From Methanothermobacter sp. (GTDB lineage: Archaea; Methanobacteriota; Methanobacteria; Methanobacteriales; DSM-23052): a stretch of DNA of 64,000 bases. The notes below the pieces were generated by a model that did not search any database, was not told the DNA's origin, and saw only the letters and a program-made list of their open reading frames with translations. The DNA is taken from contig JASFYN010000002.1 of NCBI GenBank assembly GCA_030055615.1, forward strand, positions 375,245 to 439,244, given 5' to 3'. This document shows positions 7,862-15,236 of the stretch, piece after piece (within the stretch, counting starts at the first letter, position 1; every line of letters starts with the position of its first letter). The position numbers and the translations under genes were made by a program.

Positions 7862-9209
7862 TAAAATTCCAGTAACTGTCGAAAAAACATACAAACCAAT
7901 AAGAGAAATAGAAGTCCAATATGAAATAGATGATAAAAAGTGCAAAGAATGCAAGGATAGGCCTTGCCTTAAAGTCTGCCCAGTAGATGCCATCCATGAA
8001 ATACCACCAGATAACCACATCGAAATAGACGAAAAATGTATAGGATGCATACTATGCAGGGAAGCATGCCCATACGATGCCATAAAAATGAAAACCATCC
8101 TATCAGAGCCTATAAGGGAACCAACACCTACAATAAACCCAAAACTTTGCCTAAATTGTGGAGCATGCGTTGCAGCTTGTAAAACTGGTGCCATAGAACT
8201 CGTAGCCTCTGGTAAAGAGGAAATACACCCAGTTATAGATGAAGAAAAATGTGTAAGATGTGGTTACTGCGCCCGAGCATGCCCCTCAGAAGCCATAAAA
8301 TACGGCGAAATCCTACCAAGGGCCGTGGCTACAGGAAAGGCCTTAGTAATAAATCACAATCAATGCATAGGTTGCATGACATGCACAAGAGTCTGCCCAT
8401 CCAAAGGAGCGATAAAGGTCGGGAAAGTAAGCAAATTACCCTACATAGACCCTGCATATTGTGCAAGATGCGAAAAATGCATGGATGTATGCCCATCAAC
8501 CGCCATCAAATACACCACAAGAACCACAGCCTCCAGGAAATTTAATAGAATACATACAACAGAAATGGTATCAGAAGTTCTCGAAAAAGAAACAGAAAAA
8601 GTAGCAGAGGCCACAAGCAAGATAAACTCCATCCTAGAAAATATCGCCAATGAAATAAGCAATAAACATGACGAAAAAAACTTTGAAATAGATATAACAG
8701 ACCAGATAAAAGAAAAGATCAAGGAAATCATAGACAAAGACATTGAAATAGATGAAATAGTAGAGATAATCGAAAAGACCAAACCAAATAGGGAAATAGC
8801 AAGTTTAGAGGAGAAATGTATTGGCTGCGGGGCTTGCGTCGATGAATGCCCAATAAACTGCATAGAACTTGAAATGCCAGCCCCAATTAGCATAGGAGAA
8901 GAATGCGTATATTGTGGAAAATGTGTACAAGCTTGTCCGGTAGAGGCAATAAACCTTAAAGAAGAATTCTTCACCATCAAAGATGATAGAATACTATTTA
9001 AAAGAAGAGAAATCAAGGGACCGAAGAGTGGAAAAGTCATCCCTGATGATATGATTTGCCAAGCATGCGGCATCTGCGTAAACAAATGCCCAGTAAATGC
9101 CTTAAGCCTCAAAAACGATAAAATAATAGTCGACCAAGAAGTTTGTATCAGCTGTGGTGAATGCGAAAACATATGCCCAGTAAACGCCATCAAACTAATC
9201 GAAAACTAA
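7848..9209 (+). CDS. ehaQ: Eha polyferredoxin with ten [4Fe-4S] clusters
   Basis: A 453-residue protein with ten cysteine motifs, fitting the 10[4Fe-4S] polyferredoxin known from eha operons. Clusters 1-6 occupy about residues 25-220 and clusters 7-10 about residues 323-450. They are separated by a Lys/Glu-rich, probably helical linker of about 100 residues that recalls the one in ehaP. The first motif is a variant with two extra residues (CxxCxxxxCxxxC). The start is uncertain: TTG at 7848, overlapping ehaP by 14 bases, is the only standard initiation codon before the first cluster, and its ribosome site is weak. It likely acts as an electron wire or buffer for the hydrogenase. Confidence 0.87.
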   Translation: MEGADKIPVTVEKTYKPIREIEVQYEIDDKKCKECKDRPCLKVCPVDAIHEIPPDNHIEIDEKCIGCILCREACPYDAIKMKTILSEPIREPTPTINPKLCLNCGACVAACKTGAIELVASGKEEIHPVIDEEKCVRCGYCARACPSEAIKYGEILPRAVATGKALVINHNQCIGCMTCTRVCPSKGAIKVGKVSKLPYIDPAYCARCEKCMDVCPSTAIKYTTRTTASRKFNRIHTTEMVSEVLEKETEKVAEATSKINSILENIANEISNKHDEKNFEIDITDQIKEKIKEIIDKDIEIDEIVEIIEKTKPNREIASLEEKCIGCGACVDECPINCIELEMPAPISIGEECVYCGKCVQACPVEAINLKEEFFTIKDDRILFKRREIKGPKSGKVIPDDMICQACGICVNKCPVNALSLKNDKIIVDQEVCISCGECENICPVNAIKLIEN

Positions 9210-9230
9210 TAAGATGAATGGTGTATAAGA

Positions 9231-9989
9231 ATGGATATAACATTTAAAAAAAGTAAAAATGCGCTTAAAGAAGACCTACAGGGAAGATACATGGAGCTAG
9301 AGGCCGTGGAAGGCCAAGATTTAGATATTGGAAAATGTAAAGTGAAAGGTAAATTCATAACAATTTCCCCAGAATGTATAAGATGTAACTTATGCGCCGA
9401 AGAATGTCCAGTAGACGCTATAGCCAATGCAAAATCCACAAGACAGGCTAAAGTGCTAGAAAATTGCGTAAAATGTGAAATATGCGCTCAAACATGTCCC
9501 ATAAGATGTATAAATGTGGTTGAGAGCATAGCAACAATAGACGAAGATGTGAAATATCACCTCAAGGATTTGAAAATACCCCACAGAATCTTGAGAATGA
9601 AAAACATCAAAATAGACAGCGAAAGATGCAAAGGTTGCGGTACATGCATCAGATTCTGCCCAACAGGAGCCATAAAACTTGAAGATGAAACTGCAACCAT
9701 AGATACTAGTATATGTATTGGCTGCGGAGCTTGTGCAAACGTATGTGAAGAAGGCGTGATAAAACTCGAAAGAGAACTCGGACCCGTAATAAGAACGAAA
9801 GAACTTCTAATAGACCAAGAAGCTTGTGTTGCATGCCAAATATGTGAGGAAAATTGTCCAACAGAAGCCATAAGACTCGAAGATGAGGAACTCATATTCT
9901 CAGATGATAAATGCATCCTATGTGAAGTATGCTCTACTAAATGCCCAGTAGGTGCACTAAAATTGAAGAGGTTATCCCATGAAAGTTAA
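9231..9989 (+). CDS. Third polyferredoxin of the eha operon, six [4Fe-4S] clusters
   Basis: A 252-residue protein with six four-cysteine motifs. Two lie at about residues 50-95, then four from about residue 132 to the end, with a linker of about 35 residues between. A basic cysteine-free N-terminus of about 45 residues precedes them. One motif (CGACANVCEEG) lacks the usual proline after the last cysteine. It is transcribed with ehaP and ehaQ, with GGTG at 9220-9223 before its ATG, and overlaps the CBS gene behind it. It is clearly an electron carrier; I do not assign an eha letter because the classical operon description counts only two polyferredoxins. Confidence 0.85.
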   Translation: MDITFKKSKNALKEDLQGRYMELEAVEGQDLDIGKCKVKGKFITISPECIRCNLCAEECPVDAIANAKSTRQAKVLENCVKCEICAQTCPIRCINVVESIATIDEDVKYHLKDLKIPHRILRMKNIKIDSERCKGCGTCIRFCPTGAIKLEDETATIDTSICIGCGACANVCEEGVIKLERELGPVIRTKELLIDQEACVACQICEENCPTEAIRLEDEELIFSDDKCILCEVCSTKCPVGALKLKRLSHES

Positions 9990-10614
9990 AGAGCTTATGG
10001 ATAAAAAATTTATAGTAGTAGGCCCAGATGCGGATCTGGATGAAGTATCAGAAAAAATGGAAAAACATAAAAGATTCACCATACCTGTAGTAGACGAGAA
10101 AAGGAGACTTATAGGATGGATAACATCCCTCAATGTCATCAGGGGCCTTAGAGAGGGTAAAAAGAGGGTATCAGAGATTATGCACATACCAGAGGAGATT
10201 ATACACGTACATGAAAATGACCCGGCAAGATTAGCAGTCTTAAAAATCTCAAAACATAAAGTTGTTAACTTGCCTGTATTAGATGATGAAGGTGTCATTG
10301 TTGGGATTGTAAGAGCATTGGACATAGTGAAAACACTTTCTAGTTTATATGAGATCAAGGTTTACAAGATCTTTGAGGCCATGTCCCAGGAGTTAAAGGG
10401 TATAAGCTGGGATGAGCTCATGGAAGCCGCTGCTATAATCACAAGAAGAAGAACAGGAGAAAGGATAACAGCAGCAGAATATGAGGAAAGGATAAAAAAA
10501 TCAACATTTGGAGAGGCAATCTGGGCAACTGGCGGACTTGAAAAATTCTTCGTTGGACTTATAGCAATTGGAGAATTAGTCATAGCTAGAAAAGTTGCAA
10601 GGGCTAGGAAATAA
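9979..10614 (+). CDS. CBS-domain protein at the end of the eha operon
   Basis: A 211-residue protein. Two CBS domains fill about residues 1-118 (starting VKELMDKKFIVVGPDADL), a fold that usually binds adenosine nucleotides or SAM and senses energy state. The remaining 90 residues are not CBS: a charged helical region is followed by a hydrophobic segment near residues 188-203 and a basic tail, which could sit on the membrane. Its start ATG lies inside the preceding polyferredoxin gene (11-base overlap), so it is cotranscribed with eha. Regulation of hydrogenase activity is an attractive inference but not shown by the sequence. Confidence 0.8.
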   Translation: MKVKELMDKKFIVVGPDADLDEVSEKMEKHKRFTIPVVDEKRRLIGWITSLNVIRGLREGKKRVSEIMHIPEEIIHVHENDPARLAVLKISKHKVVNLPVLDDEGVIVGIVRALDIVKTLSSLYEIKVYKIFEAMSQELKGISWDELMEAAAIITRRRTGERITAAEYEERIKKSTFGEAIWATGGLEKFFVGLIAIGELVIARKVARARK

Positions 10615-10639
10615 ACCCCACACAACCTAAAAGTACCTA

Positions 10640-10645
10640 TTTTTT
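10640..10645 (+). terminator. T-run after the eha operon
   Basis: A run of six T lies about 25 bases after the last eha-cluster stop, the usual form of an archaeal intrinsic terminator. No strong hairpin is seen in front of it. The rest of the space before cbiM (10646-10757) has no gene that I can support. Confidence 0.4.
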
Positions 10646-10757
10646 AGATTTTGAATCGTCTATTGCTTGCCCCCTTATTCTCTTTTTTAGGAAAACCCCA
10701 AAACTATTATTACCTACCATATAAATGATACAACATGAAGTAATACTAGGGGTAATG

Positions 10758-10766
10758 TTTATATTA
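10758..10766 (+). promoter_or_regulatory. Probable TATA box of the cbiMNQ cluster
   Basis: TTTATATTA at this place is AT-rich and lies 47 bases before the TTG start of cbiM. Transcription would then begin about 25 bases downstream, leaving a leader of roughly 20-30 bases with the GGAGG ribosome site. The leader is too short for a cobalamin riboswitch, and none is seen. Confidence 0.45.
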
Positions 10767-10812
10767 TAGCATGTACATGATAATGATCAAAAGAATAAGG
10801 AGGCAGGATAAC

Positions 10813-11466
10813 TTGCATATACCCGATGGTTTCATACCACTTTCCCAGTGTCTCATCTACTGGATAATAGCAATCGTAGCCTTGTATTTTAGTATTAGAT
10901 GGGCCAGCAGAAAACTCGATGAAAGGCAAATCCCCCTCTTCGCAGTCCTAGCAGCTGGTATATTCGCGATACAAGCAATGAACGTCCCGATCCCATGGGG
11001 TACTAGTGGACACATGGTCGGCGCGGCACTTATTGCCATAATATTCGCAAGTCCATGGGCAGCAGTCCTATTATTATCAATCGTACTTATACTACAAGGT
11101 TTGATATTTGGTGATGGTGGAATAACAGCACTAGGAGCTAACATCCTCAATATGGGCATCATCGGAGGATTCGTAGGATATTACCTATTCAAGGGTACAA
11201 GGAGCCTAGGAGAAATACCCGCAGTTTTCATAGCAGCATGGGCTTCAATATTTTTGGCAGCTATAGCATGTGCAATAGAAATGTGGATCGCGGGGACATT
11301 CCCACTAGATAAAGGACTTGCAATGATGGGATTATACCATGCAGTCATAGGAATCATAGAAGGAGTCCTAACTGTAGTAATAGTACTAGCAGTTCAAAGC
11401 GCTCGCCCCGACCTATTCTCATTTAAAGAGTGGGGAAAAGAAAAGGCAGAGGTGTTATCTAAATGA
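10813..11466 (+). CDS. cbiM: Cobalt/nickel ECF transporter substrate-binding subunit CbiM
   Basis: The S-component that binds Co2+ (or Ni2+) and brings it through the membrane for cobamide or nickel-enzyme synthesis. CbiM proteins begin with Met-His-Ile-Pro-Asp-Gly because the amino-terminal residues and His2 coordinate the metal. Exactly this sequence follows a TTG at 10813, with GGAGG at 10799-10803 nine bases upstream. An upstream in-frame ATG at 10771 would add 14 basic residues and bury the metal-binding N-terminus, so TTG is preferred. The product is 217 residues with about seven helices. cbiN and cbiQ follow; no cbiO-type ATPase is adjacent. Confidence 0.92.
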   Translation: MHIPDGFIPLSQCLIYWIIAIVALYFSIRWASRKLDERQIPLFAVLAAGIFAIQAMNVPIPWGTSGHMVGAALIAIIFASPWAAVLLLSIVLILQGLIFGDGGITALGANILNMGIIGGFVGYYLFKGTRSLGEIPAVFIAAWASIFLAAIACAIEMWIAGTFPLDKGLAMMGLYHAVIGIIEGVLTVVIVLAVQSARPDLFSFKEWGKEKAEVLSK

Positions 11467-11747
11467 AGAGTCGAGACAAAAAACTAATTGTTGGCGGGGC
11501 TATCATAGCCCTCATCATAGCAGCACTGGCACCATTCCTAGCATCCCAAAACCCCGACGGATTAGAAAGTACAGCAGAAAAGGTAATGCCAAACCCAGAA
11601 ACCGAACCAGTCATAGAATCACCCTTGCCTGATTATACCATACCAGGACTCGGTAAGGAAGGAGAAGTACTTGCATTAGTCCTTGGCACGATAATAGTTC
11701 TAATCATAGCCTATGGGATAAGTGCGGCGCTTAAAACTGGGAAATAA
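11463..11747 (+). CDS. cbiN: Cobalt/nickel transport accessory protein CbiN-like (PDGLE domain)
   Basis: A 94-residue protein with an N-terminal helix (about 8-27), a polar outside-facing loop that begins NPDGLE, and a second helix (about 68-88). The PDGLE signature and topology are those of the small partner of CbiM in cobalt and nickel ECF transporters. The ATG overlaps the cbiM stop as ATGA. Which metal is carried cannot be decided from sequence; nickel is equally likely for a methanogen rich in [NiFe] hydrogenase and F430. Confidence 0.85.
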   Translation: MKSRDKKLIVGGAIIALIIAALAPFLASQNPDGLESTAEKVMPNPETEPVIESPLPDYTIPGLGKEGEVLALVLGTIIVLIIAYGISAALKTGK

Positions 11748-11760
11748 CCACCCCCTCCAA

Positions 11761-11777
11761 TTTTTTTTAATTTTTTT
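11761..11777 (+). terminator. T-rich run between cbiN and cbiQ
   Basis: Two runs of T (eight and seven, split by AA) lie in the 41-base gap before cbiQ. In archaea such runs can end transcription. If so, cbiQ would be made at a lower level than cbiM and cbiN, or would depend on read-through, because its ribosome site GAGGT lies directly behind the run. Confidence 0.35.
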
Positions 11778-11788
11778 GAGGTCCTTTT

Positions 11789-12574
11789 ATGGAAGATCTT
11801 ATAAGCATAGAAAGGGAAACTCTAAAGGAAAGTCCCATACATCATCTTGATGGGCGCATAAAAATAATAATAAGTCTAATCATAATAATTTATGCAGTGA
11901 GCGCCTCTGATCTCCTAATCCTTCTTATAATCGAGGCCTACCTCCTACTTTTATTATCGCTTTCTAGGATACCATTCTCCTACATATTAAAGAGACTATT
12001 TTTGATATTGCCCTTTGGAGGTTTCATCGCCCTATTCCAATTATTTATAAGGACTGGTGATATTATCTGGACCGGACCCCTTGGGGTTCATGTGACAATG
12101 CAAGGACTCCTATTTGGGATACTATTATTTGCAAAGATAACCGTTAGTATAACAGCGATAATACTACTTTCTTCAACAACACCAATGCAGGAACTTACAA
12201 ATTCAATGAGGGGAATCGGGATACCACACACATTTATCATGCTACTAAATCTAACTGTAAGATACCTATTCTTTTTCTATGATGAACTTGAAAGGATAAA
12301 AAACGCCCAAAAAACCAGATGCTTTGACATATGGAATAAAAACACTGAATACTCATGGAGACTTAAGAAAATCGGGGAAACTATCGCAATGATATTCCTA
12401 CGCGCTTATGAACAAGGCGAAAAAACTTACCTAAGCATGTTAAGCCGCGGATATTCCCAAGAAAGCCAAATGTACCATAAAAAATCTCCATTAAAAAGAA
12501 CTGACATCCTATTCATGATCCTAAATATAGCCCTCATAATAGTACTCTACTACATCCAAAACTTCAAATTATAA
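11789..12574 (+). CDS. cbiQ: ECF transporter membrane (T) component CbiQ
   Basis: The transmembrane coupling subunit of an energy-coupling-factor transporter. Of 261 residues, the first part carries hydrophobic helices at about 30-75 and 85-155, and a short helix closes the C-terminus. The cytosolic part contains an AQKTRCF segment near residue 170 and a SMLSRGY segment near residue 218. The Ala-Arg-Gly-like motifs here are the sites where T-components contact the ATPases; the second is the usual SRGY, while the first is degenerate. It belongs with CbiM and CbiN in front. The required ATPase CbiO is not next to it in this window. Confidence 0.88.
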   Translation: MEDLISIERETLKESPIHHLDGRIKIIISLIIIIYAVSASDLLILLIIEAYLLLLLSLSRIPFSYILKRLFLILPFGGFIALFQLFIRTGDIIWTGPLGVHVTMQGLLFGILLFAKITVSITAIILLSSTTPMQELTNSMRGIGIPHTFIMLLNLTVRYLFFFYDELERIKNAQKTRCFDIWNKNTEYSWRLKKIGETIAMIFLRAYEQGEKTYLSMLSRGYSQESQMYHKKSPLKRTDILFMILNIALIIVLYYIQNFKL

Positions 12575-12850
12575 AAAAACTATGGGGGGAAGAAATCCAT
12601 AACATCCGCGCGCCGAAAAATATTTATAACATAAAAAATGATAATATGATTTGTCACCCCCCAAATAGTCTTAGAAGCCTATAAGAGGGTTCTAAAAGCT
12701 GATACCCACTTCAAAGTCCATGTATGAGAAAAAAACCAGTTTCACATGAAATTTACCATTCAATAGCCAATACTAATGATCCAAAAAACGTGTCACTTCC
12801 CCAGCAACGAGTAATTTTCATAAGTAAAATACTGGTTTTTTACAAGCAAA
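12575..12850. other. Intergenic region with an imperfect inverted repeat before tRNA-Met
   Basis: No protein gene is supported here. A TATA-like stretch (AAATATTTATAAC, about 12617-12630) could start a short transcript. The most striking element is an inverted repeat: AAAAAACCAGT at 12730-12740 is the exact reverse complement of ACTGGTTTTTT at 12831-12841. The similarity continues inward with small gaps (to about 12757 and from about 12811). The right arm ends ten bases before the tRNA. It could be the two ends of a small element or the stem of an RNA. Confidence 0.45.
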
Positions 12851-12959
12851 GCCGGGGTGGCTCAGCTGGTTAGAGCGCACGGCTCATAGGGTAGAATAAC
12901 CGCTCTAACCCCTAACCTGGGATACCGTGAGGTCGCGGGTTCGAACCCCGCCCCCGGCA
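12851..12959 (+). tRNA. tRNA-Met (CAU), elongator type, with intron
   Basis: All four arms can be drawn by hand. The acceptor GCCGGGG pairs with CCCCGGC at 12952-12958, the D-stem GCTC with GAGC, the anticodon stem CACGG with CCGTG, and the T-stem GCGGG with CCCGC around TTCGAAC; A73 is the discriminator and no CCA is encoded. The anticodon CAT is at 12885-12887. After position 37 the gene is interrupted by 35 bases (12889-12923), the canonical archaeal intron site, and resumes with A38. The anticodon stem lacks the three G:C pairs of initiators, so this is elongator Met; a CAU-reading isoleucine tRNA is less likely but not excluded. Confidence 0.93.
12889..12923 (+). other. tRNA-Met intron (35 nt)
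   Basis: Removing these bases restores a seven-base anticodon loop CTCATAA closed by a perfect stem. Insertion between positions 37 and 38 is the usual place for archaeal introns cut by the bulge-helix-bulge endonuclease. GGGT at the 5' side can pair with ACCC within the intron. The precise cut sites could shift by one or two bases. Confidence 0.8.
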
Positions 12960-13074
12960 TAAAACTTAAAAAACACTACTTCTTGATAAATTTTTATAGT
13001 AAATTAACCTAAGGATAACCATCCTATGATTCCAGAAAGATTCCCCCATTATAAGGGGGATTAAGGTGGCATAA

Positions 13075-13827
13075 ATGCCAAGAAGATATGAAGGCTTAAC
13101 CTATTGGGAGATAATAACCAGACAGATGGGTTTTTTGAAAAAGAATGAACAGCTAAAGCTAAAGAAAGGCAGAGTTGCAGTAATTGGATGCGGGGGTATC
13201 GGCGGCGCCGCCATTGAAATGCTAGCTAGGATGGGTGTGGGATCACTATCTATTGTAGATAAGGACACCTTCAGCATATCTAATATCAACAGACAGTTGA
13301 TGAGCAATTTTCATAATATTGGAAAGCCGAAAGTAACCGCTACCCAAGAAAGGGTATGGAAAATAAACCCCTTCATTGAGATCAGGATTTTTAATTGTGA
13401 AGTTAATGAAAGCAATGTGAATAAAATCATAGAAAATAATGATGTTGTAATTGACGCCATGGATAACATCATATCAAGGATCATAGTTAGTAGAGAGTGT
13501 AAAAGATCAAAAATACCCTTTGTACACGGAGCCGTGCATGCTTCAATGGGCCAAGTGACCGTATTCGGAGATGGAACACCATCCTATGAAAAAGTTTTTA
13601 AATTACCTTCAAAGGGTCTCAGATTAACAAGTGATGTTAAAGAGAAAGTTCGACGTTTAGAAGGTGAAATTCCACCAGTTATAGGACCAGTACCGAATAT
13701 TGTTGGTTGTATAGAATCATTTGAAGCTTTAAAACTTTTAACAGGCAAAGGTAATGTTATATGGGCTCCCAAACTTTTAACCTTTGACCTTCTAAAGGAT
13801 GACCCCTTTAAGATTGTGGAACTATAA
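13075..13827 (+). CDS. ThiF/MoeB/HesA-family (E1-like) adenylyltransferase
   Basis: A 250-residue E1-like enzyme. The nucleotide-binding site is the GCGGIGG motif at about residues 39-45, and the INRQ stretch near 79 provides the conserved arginine for ATP. The family activates the C-terminal glycine of ThiS/MoaD/ubiquitin-like proteins. Unusually, the two CxxC pairs that bind structural zinc in MoeB/ThiF are not present: the usual PCYRC-like segment is PSYEKV. The start ATG at 13075 follows AAGGTGG. It lies just before glnA but ends 54 bases before it, and glnA has its own promoter. Possible roles in sulfur transfer to tRNA, thiamine or molybdopterin cannot be resolved. Confidence 0.8.
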   Translation: MPRRYEGLTYWEIITRQMGFLKKNEQLKLKKGRVAVIGCGGIGGAAIEMLARMGVGSLSIVDKDTFSISNINRQLMSNFHNIGKPKVTATQERVWKINPFIEIRIFNCEVNESNVNKIIENNDVVIDAMDNIISRIIVSRECKRSKIPFVHGAVHASMGQVTVFGDGTPSYEKVFKLPSKGLRLTSDVKEKVRRLEGEIPPVIGPVPNIVGCIESFEALKLLTGKGNVIWAPKLLTFDLLKDDPFKIVEL

Positions 13828-13831
13828 AAAA

Positions 13832-13840
13832 GTATATATA
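13832..13840 (+). promoter_or_regulatory. TATA box of glnA
   Basis: GTATATATA lies about 45 bases before the glnA start codon and 10 bases before the NrpR operator. Transcription would start near 13858-13862, inside the operator, which is the arrangement needed for repression. Confidence 0.7.
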
Positions 13841-13849
13841 CCACTAGGA

Positions 13850-13863
13850 GGAAATATACTTCC
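13850..13863. promoter_or_regulatory. NrpR operator at glnA
   Basis: The sequence GGAAATATACTTCC has the form GGAA-N6-TTCC. This is the operator of the nitrogen repressor NrpR, defined for nif and glnA in Methanococcus maripaludis. It overlaps the expected transcription start of glnA. NrpR itself is encoded in this window at 40951-42654. A scan by eye of the other gene-free spaces found no second perfect copy. Confidence 0.88.
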
Positions 13864-13881
13864 GGTCAATGGAGGTATTCT

Positions 13882-15210
13882 ATGGATAGTAAAATCGAAA
13901 AAATCATGGAAAAAGTAGAAGAATGCGACATAAAATTCGTCAGACTGCAATTCGTGGACATACACGGGGCCGCAAAAAACATGGCCATACCCTTAATGAG
14001 AGCAGACCAACTAGAAGATATAATGAAAGAGGGCATATTATTCGACGGATCCTCAATCGAAGGCTTTGTAGACATAAACGAAAGCGACCTCGTACTAAAA
14101 CCAGAACCAGAAACATTTTCCACACTACCCTGGAGACCAGAAGAAAAAGGCGTCTGCAGATTCATATGTGACGTATACTGGCCAGATGGCAAACCATTTG
14201 AAGGCGATCCAAGATACGTCCTAAAAAAAGTCCTATCAAAATATGAAAAGTTAGGATATGAATATAATGTGGGTCCGGAACCAGAATTTTTCATACTCGA
14301 TTATGACGATGAAGGGAACATAATACCACTCGACACAGGCGCATATTTCGATGTTGAACCAATAGACCAAGGAACAGACTTCAGAAGAAAACTAGTAATG
14401 GACCTAGAAGCCCTAGGCTTTGAGATTGAAGTAAGCCACCATGAAGTGGCCCCAGGACAACACGAAATCGACTTCAAATTCGACAACGCCTTAAAAACTG
14501 CAGATGCAGTTATAACATTTAAACAGGCTATAAAAGCAATAGTAGATAAGATGGGCTACCTTGTAACCTTCATGCCAAAACCATTCTTCGGAGAAAATGG
14601 AAGCGGCATGCACTGCCACCAATCACTCTTCAAAAACGGTGAAAACATATTTTACGATCCAGACACCCCAACACAATTATCAGAAACGGCAATGTATTTT
14701 ATAGGGGGCCTATTAGAGCATTCAAGAGCCTTATCTGCAATATGCGCACCGACAGTCAATTCGTATAAGAGACTAGTCCCAGGATATGAAGCCCCTGTGT
14801 ATATTGCCTATGGTTTCAAAAACAGATCAACACTTATAAGAATACCTGCATCTCGTGGCAAAGGTACCAGAGTTGAATTCAGAGCACCCGATCCATCTTG
14901 TAATCCATACCTTGCATTCGCCGCCATGTTAGAGGCTGGAATGGATGGTGTAAAGAATAAAATAGACCCTGGAGAACCTGTTGAATTTGATGTATTCAAA
15001 CTAGACTTAAAAGAACTTGAAAAGATGGGTATAAAAACGTTACCATCAAGCCTTTGGGAGGCATACCATGCACTTGAAGAAGATGAAGTCATAAAATCAG
15101 CCATTGGAGACCACATCTATGAAAAATTCATGGAAATAAAACATAAAGAATGGGACGAGTACAGAATCCAAGTATTCAAGTATGAGATAGAAAAGTATCT
15201 CAACATCTAA
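13882..15210 (+). CDS. glnA: Glutamine synthetase, type I
   Basis: It makes glutamine from glutamate, ammonia and ATP and is the main entry of ammonia into the cell. The 442-residue length is normal for archaeal GSI. Visible signatures are the metal/glutamate-binding GSGMHCHQS segment (about residue 245), the ATP-binding loop with NRSTLIRIP followed by RVEFR (about 315-335), and the [15 protein letters not shown] stretch. The ATG at 13882 follows GGAGGT with five bases between. An NrpR operator and TATA box precede it, so expression should rise under nitrogen limitation. A T-run at 15229-15236 ends the unit. Confidence 0.96.
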   Translation: MDSKIEKIMEKVEECDIKFVRLQFVDIHGAAKNMAIPLMRADQLEDIMKEGILFDGSSIEGFVDINESDLVLKPEPETFSTLPWRPEEKGVCRFICDVYWPDGKPFEGDPRYVLKKVLSKYEKLGYEYNVGPEPEFFILDYDDEGNIIPLDTGAYFDVEPIDQGTDFRRKLVMDLEALGFEIEVSHHEVAPGQHEIDFKFDNALKTADAVITFKQAIKAIVDKMGYLVTFMPKPFFGENGSGMHCHQSLFKNGENIFYDPDTPTQLSETAMYFIGGLLEHSRALSAICAPTVNSYKRLVPGYEAPVYIAYGFKNRSTLIRIPASRGKGTRVEFRAPDPSCNPYLAFAAMLEAGMDGVKNKIDPGEPVEFDVFKLDLKELEKMGIKTLPSSLWEAYHALEEDEVIKSAIGDHIYEKFMEIKHKEWDEYRIQVFKYEIEKYLNI

Positions 15211-15228
15211 ACCCCCCCAAAAATTTAC

Positions 15229-15236
15229 TTTTTTTT
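15229..15236 (+). terminator. T-run terminator after glnA
   Basis: Eight consecutive T begin 19 bases after the glnA stop, behind a C-rich spacer. The run touches the stop codon of the convergent ABC permease gene, so the two transcripts meet here. Confidence 0.5.

Noticed and set aside
8441-9193. 250-codon open frame on the minus strand opposite ehaQ
   Set aside because: It lies entirely within the ten-cluster polyferredoxin. Its Ser/His/Gln-rich product is the mirror of cysteine-codon repeats, and the same effect appears opposite the other polyferredoxins (9557-9916, 34955-35587).
10646-10812. Cobalamin riboswitch in front of cbiM
   Set aside because: No B12-box-like sequence is visible, and the predicted leader is only about 20-30 bases.
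13029-13046. Possible NrpR-like site (GATTCC-AGAAAG-ATTCCC) before the ThiF-like gene
   Set aside because: The two halves are direct, not inverted, so it does not match GGAA-N6-TTCC.
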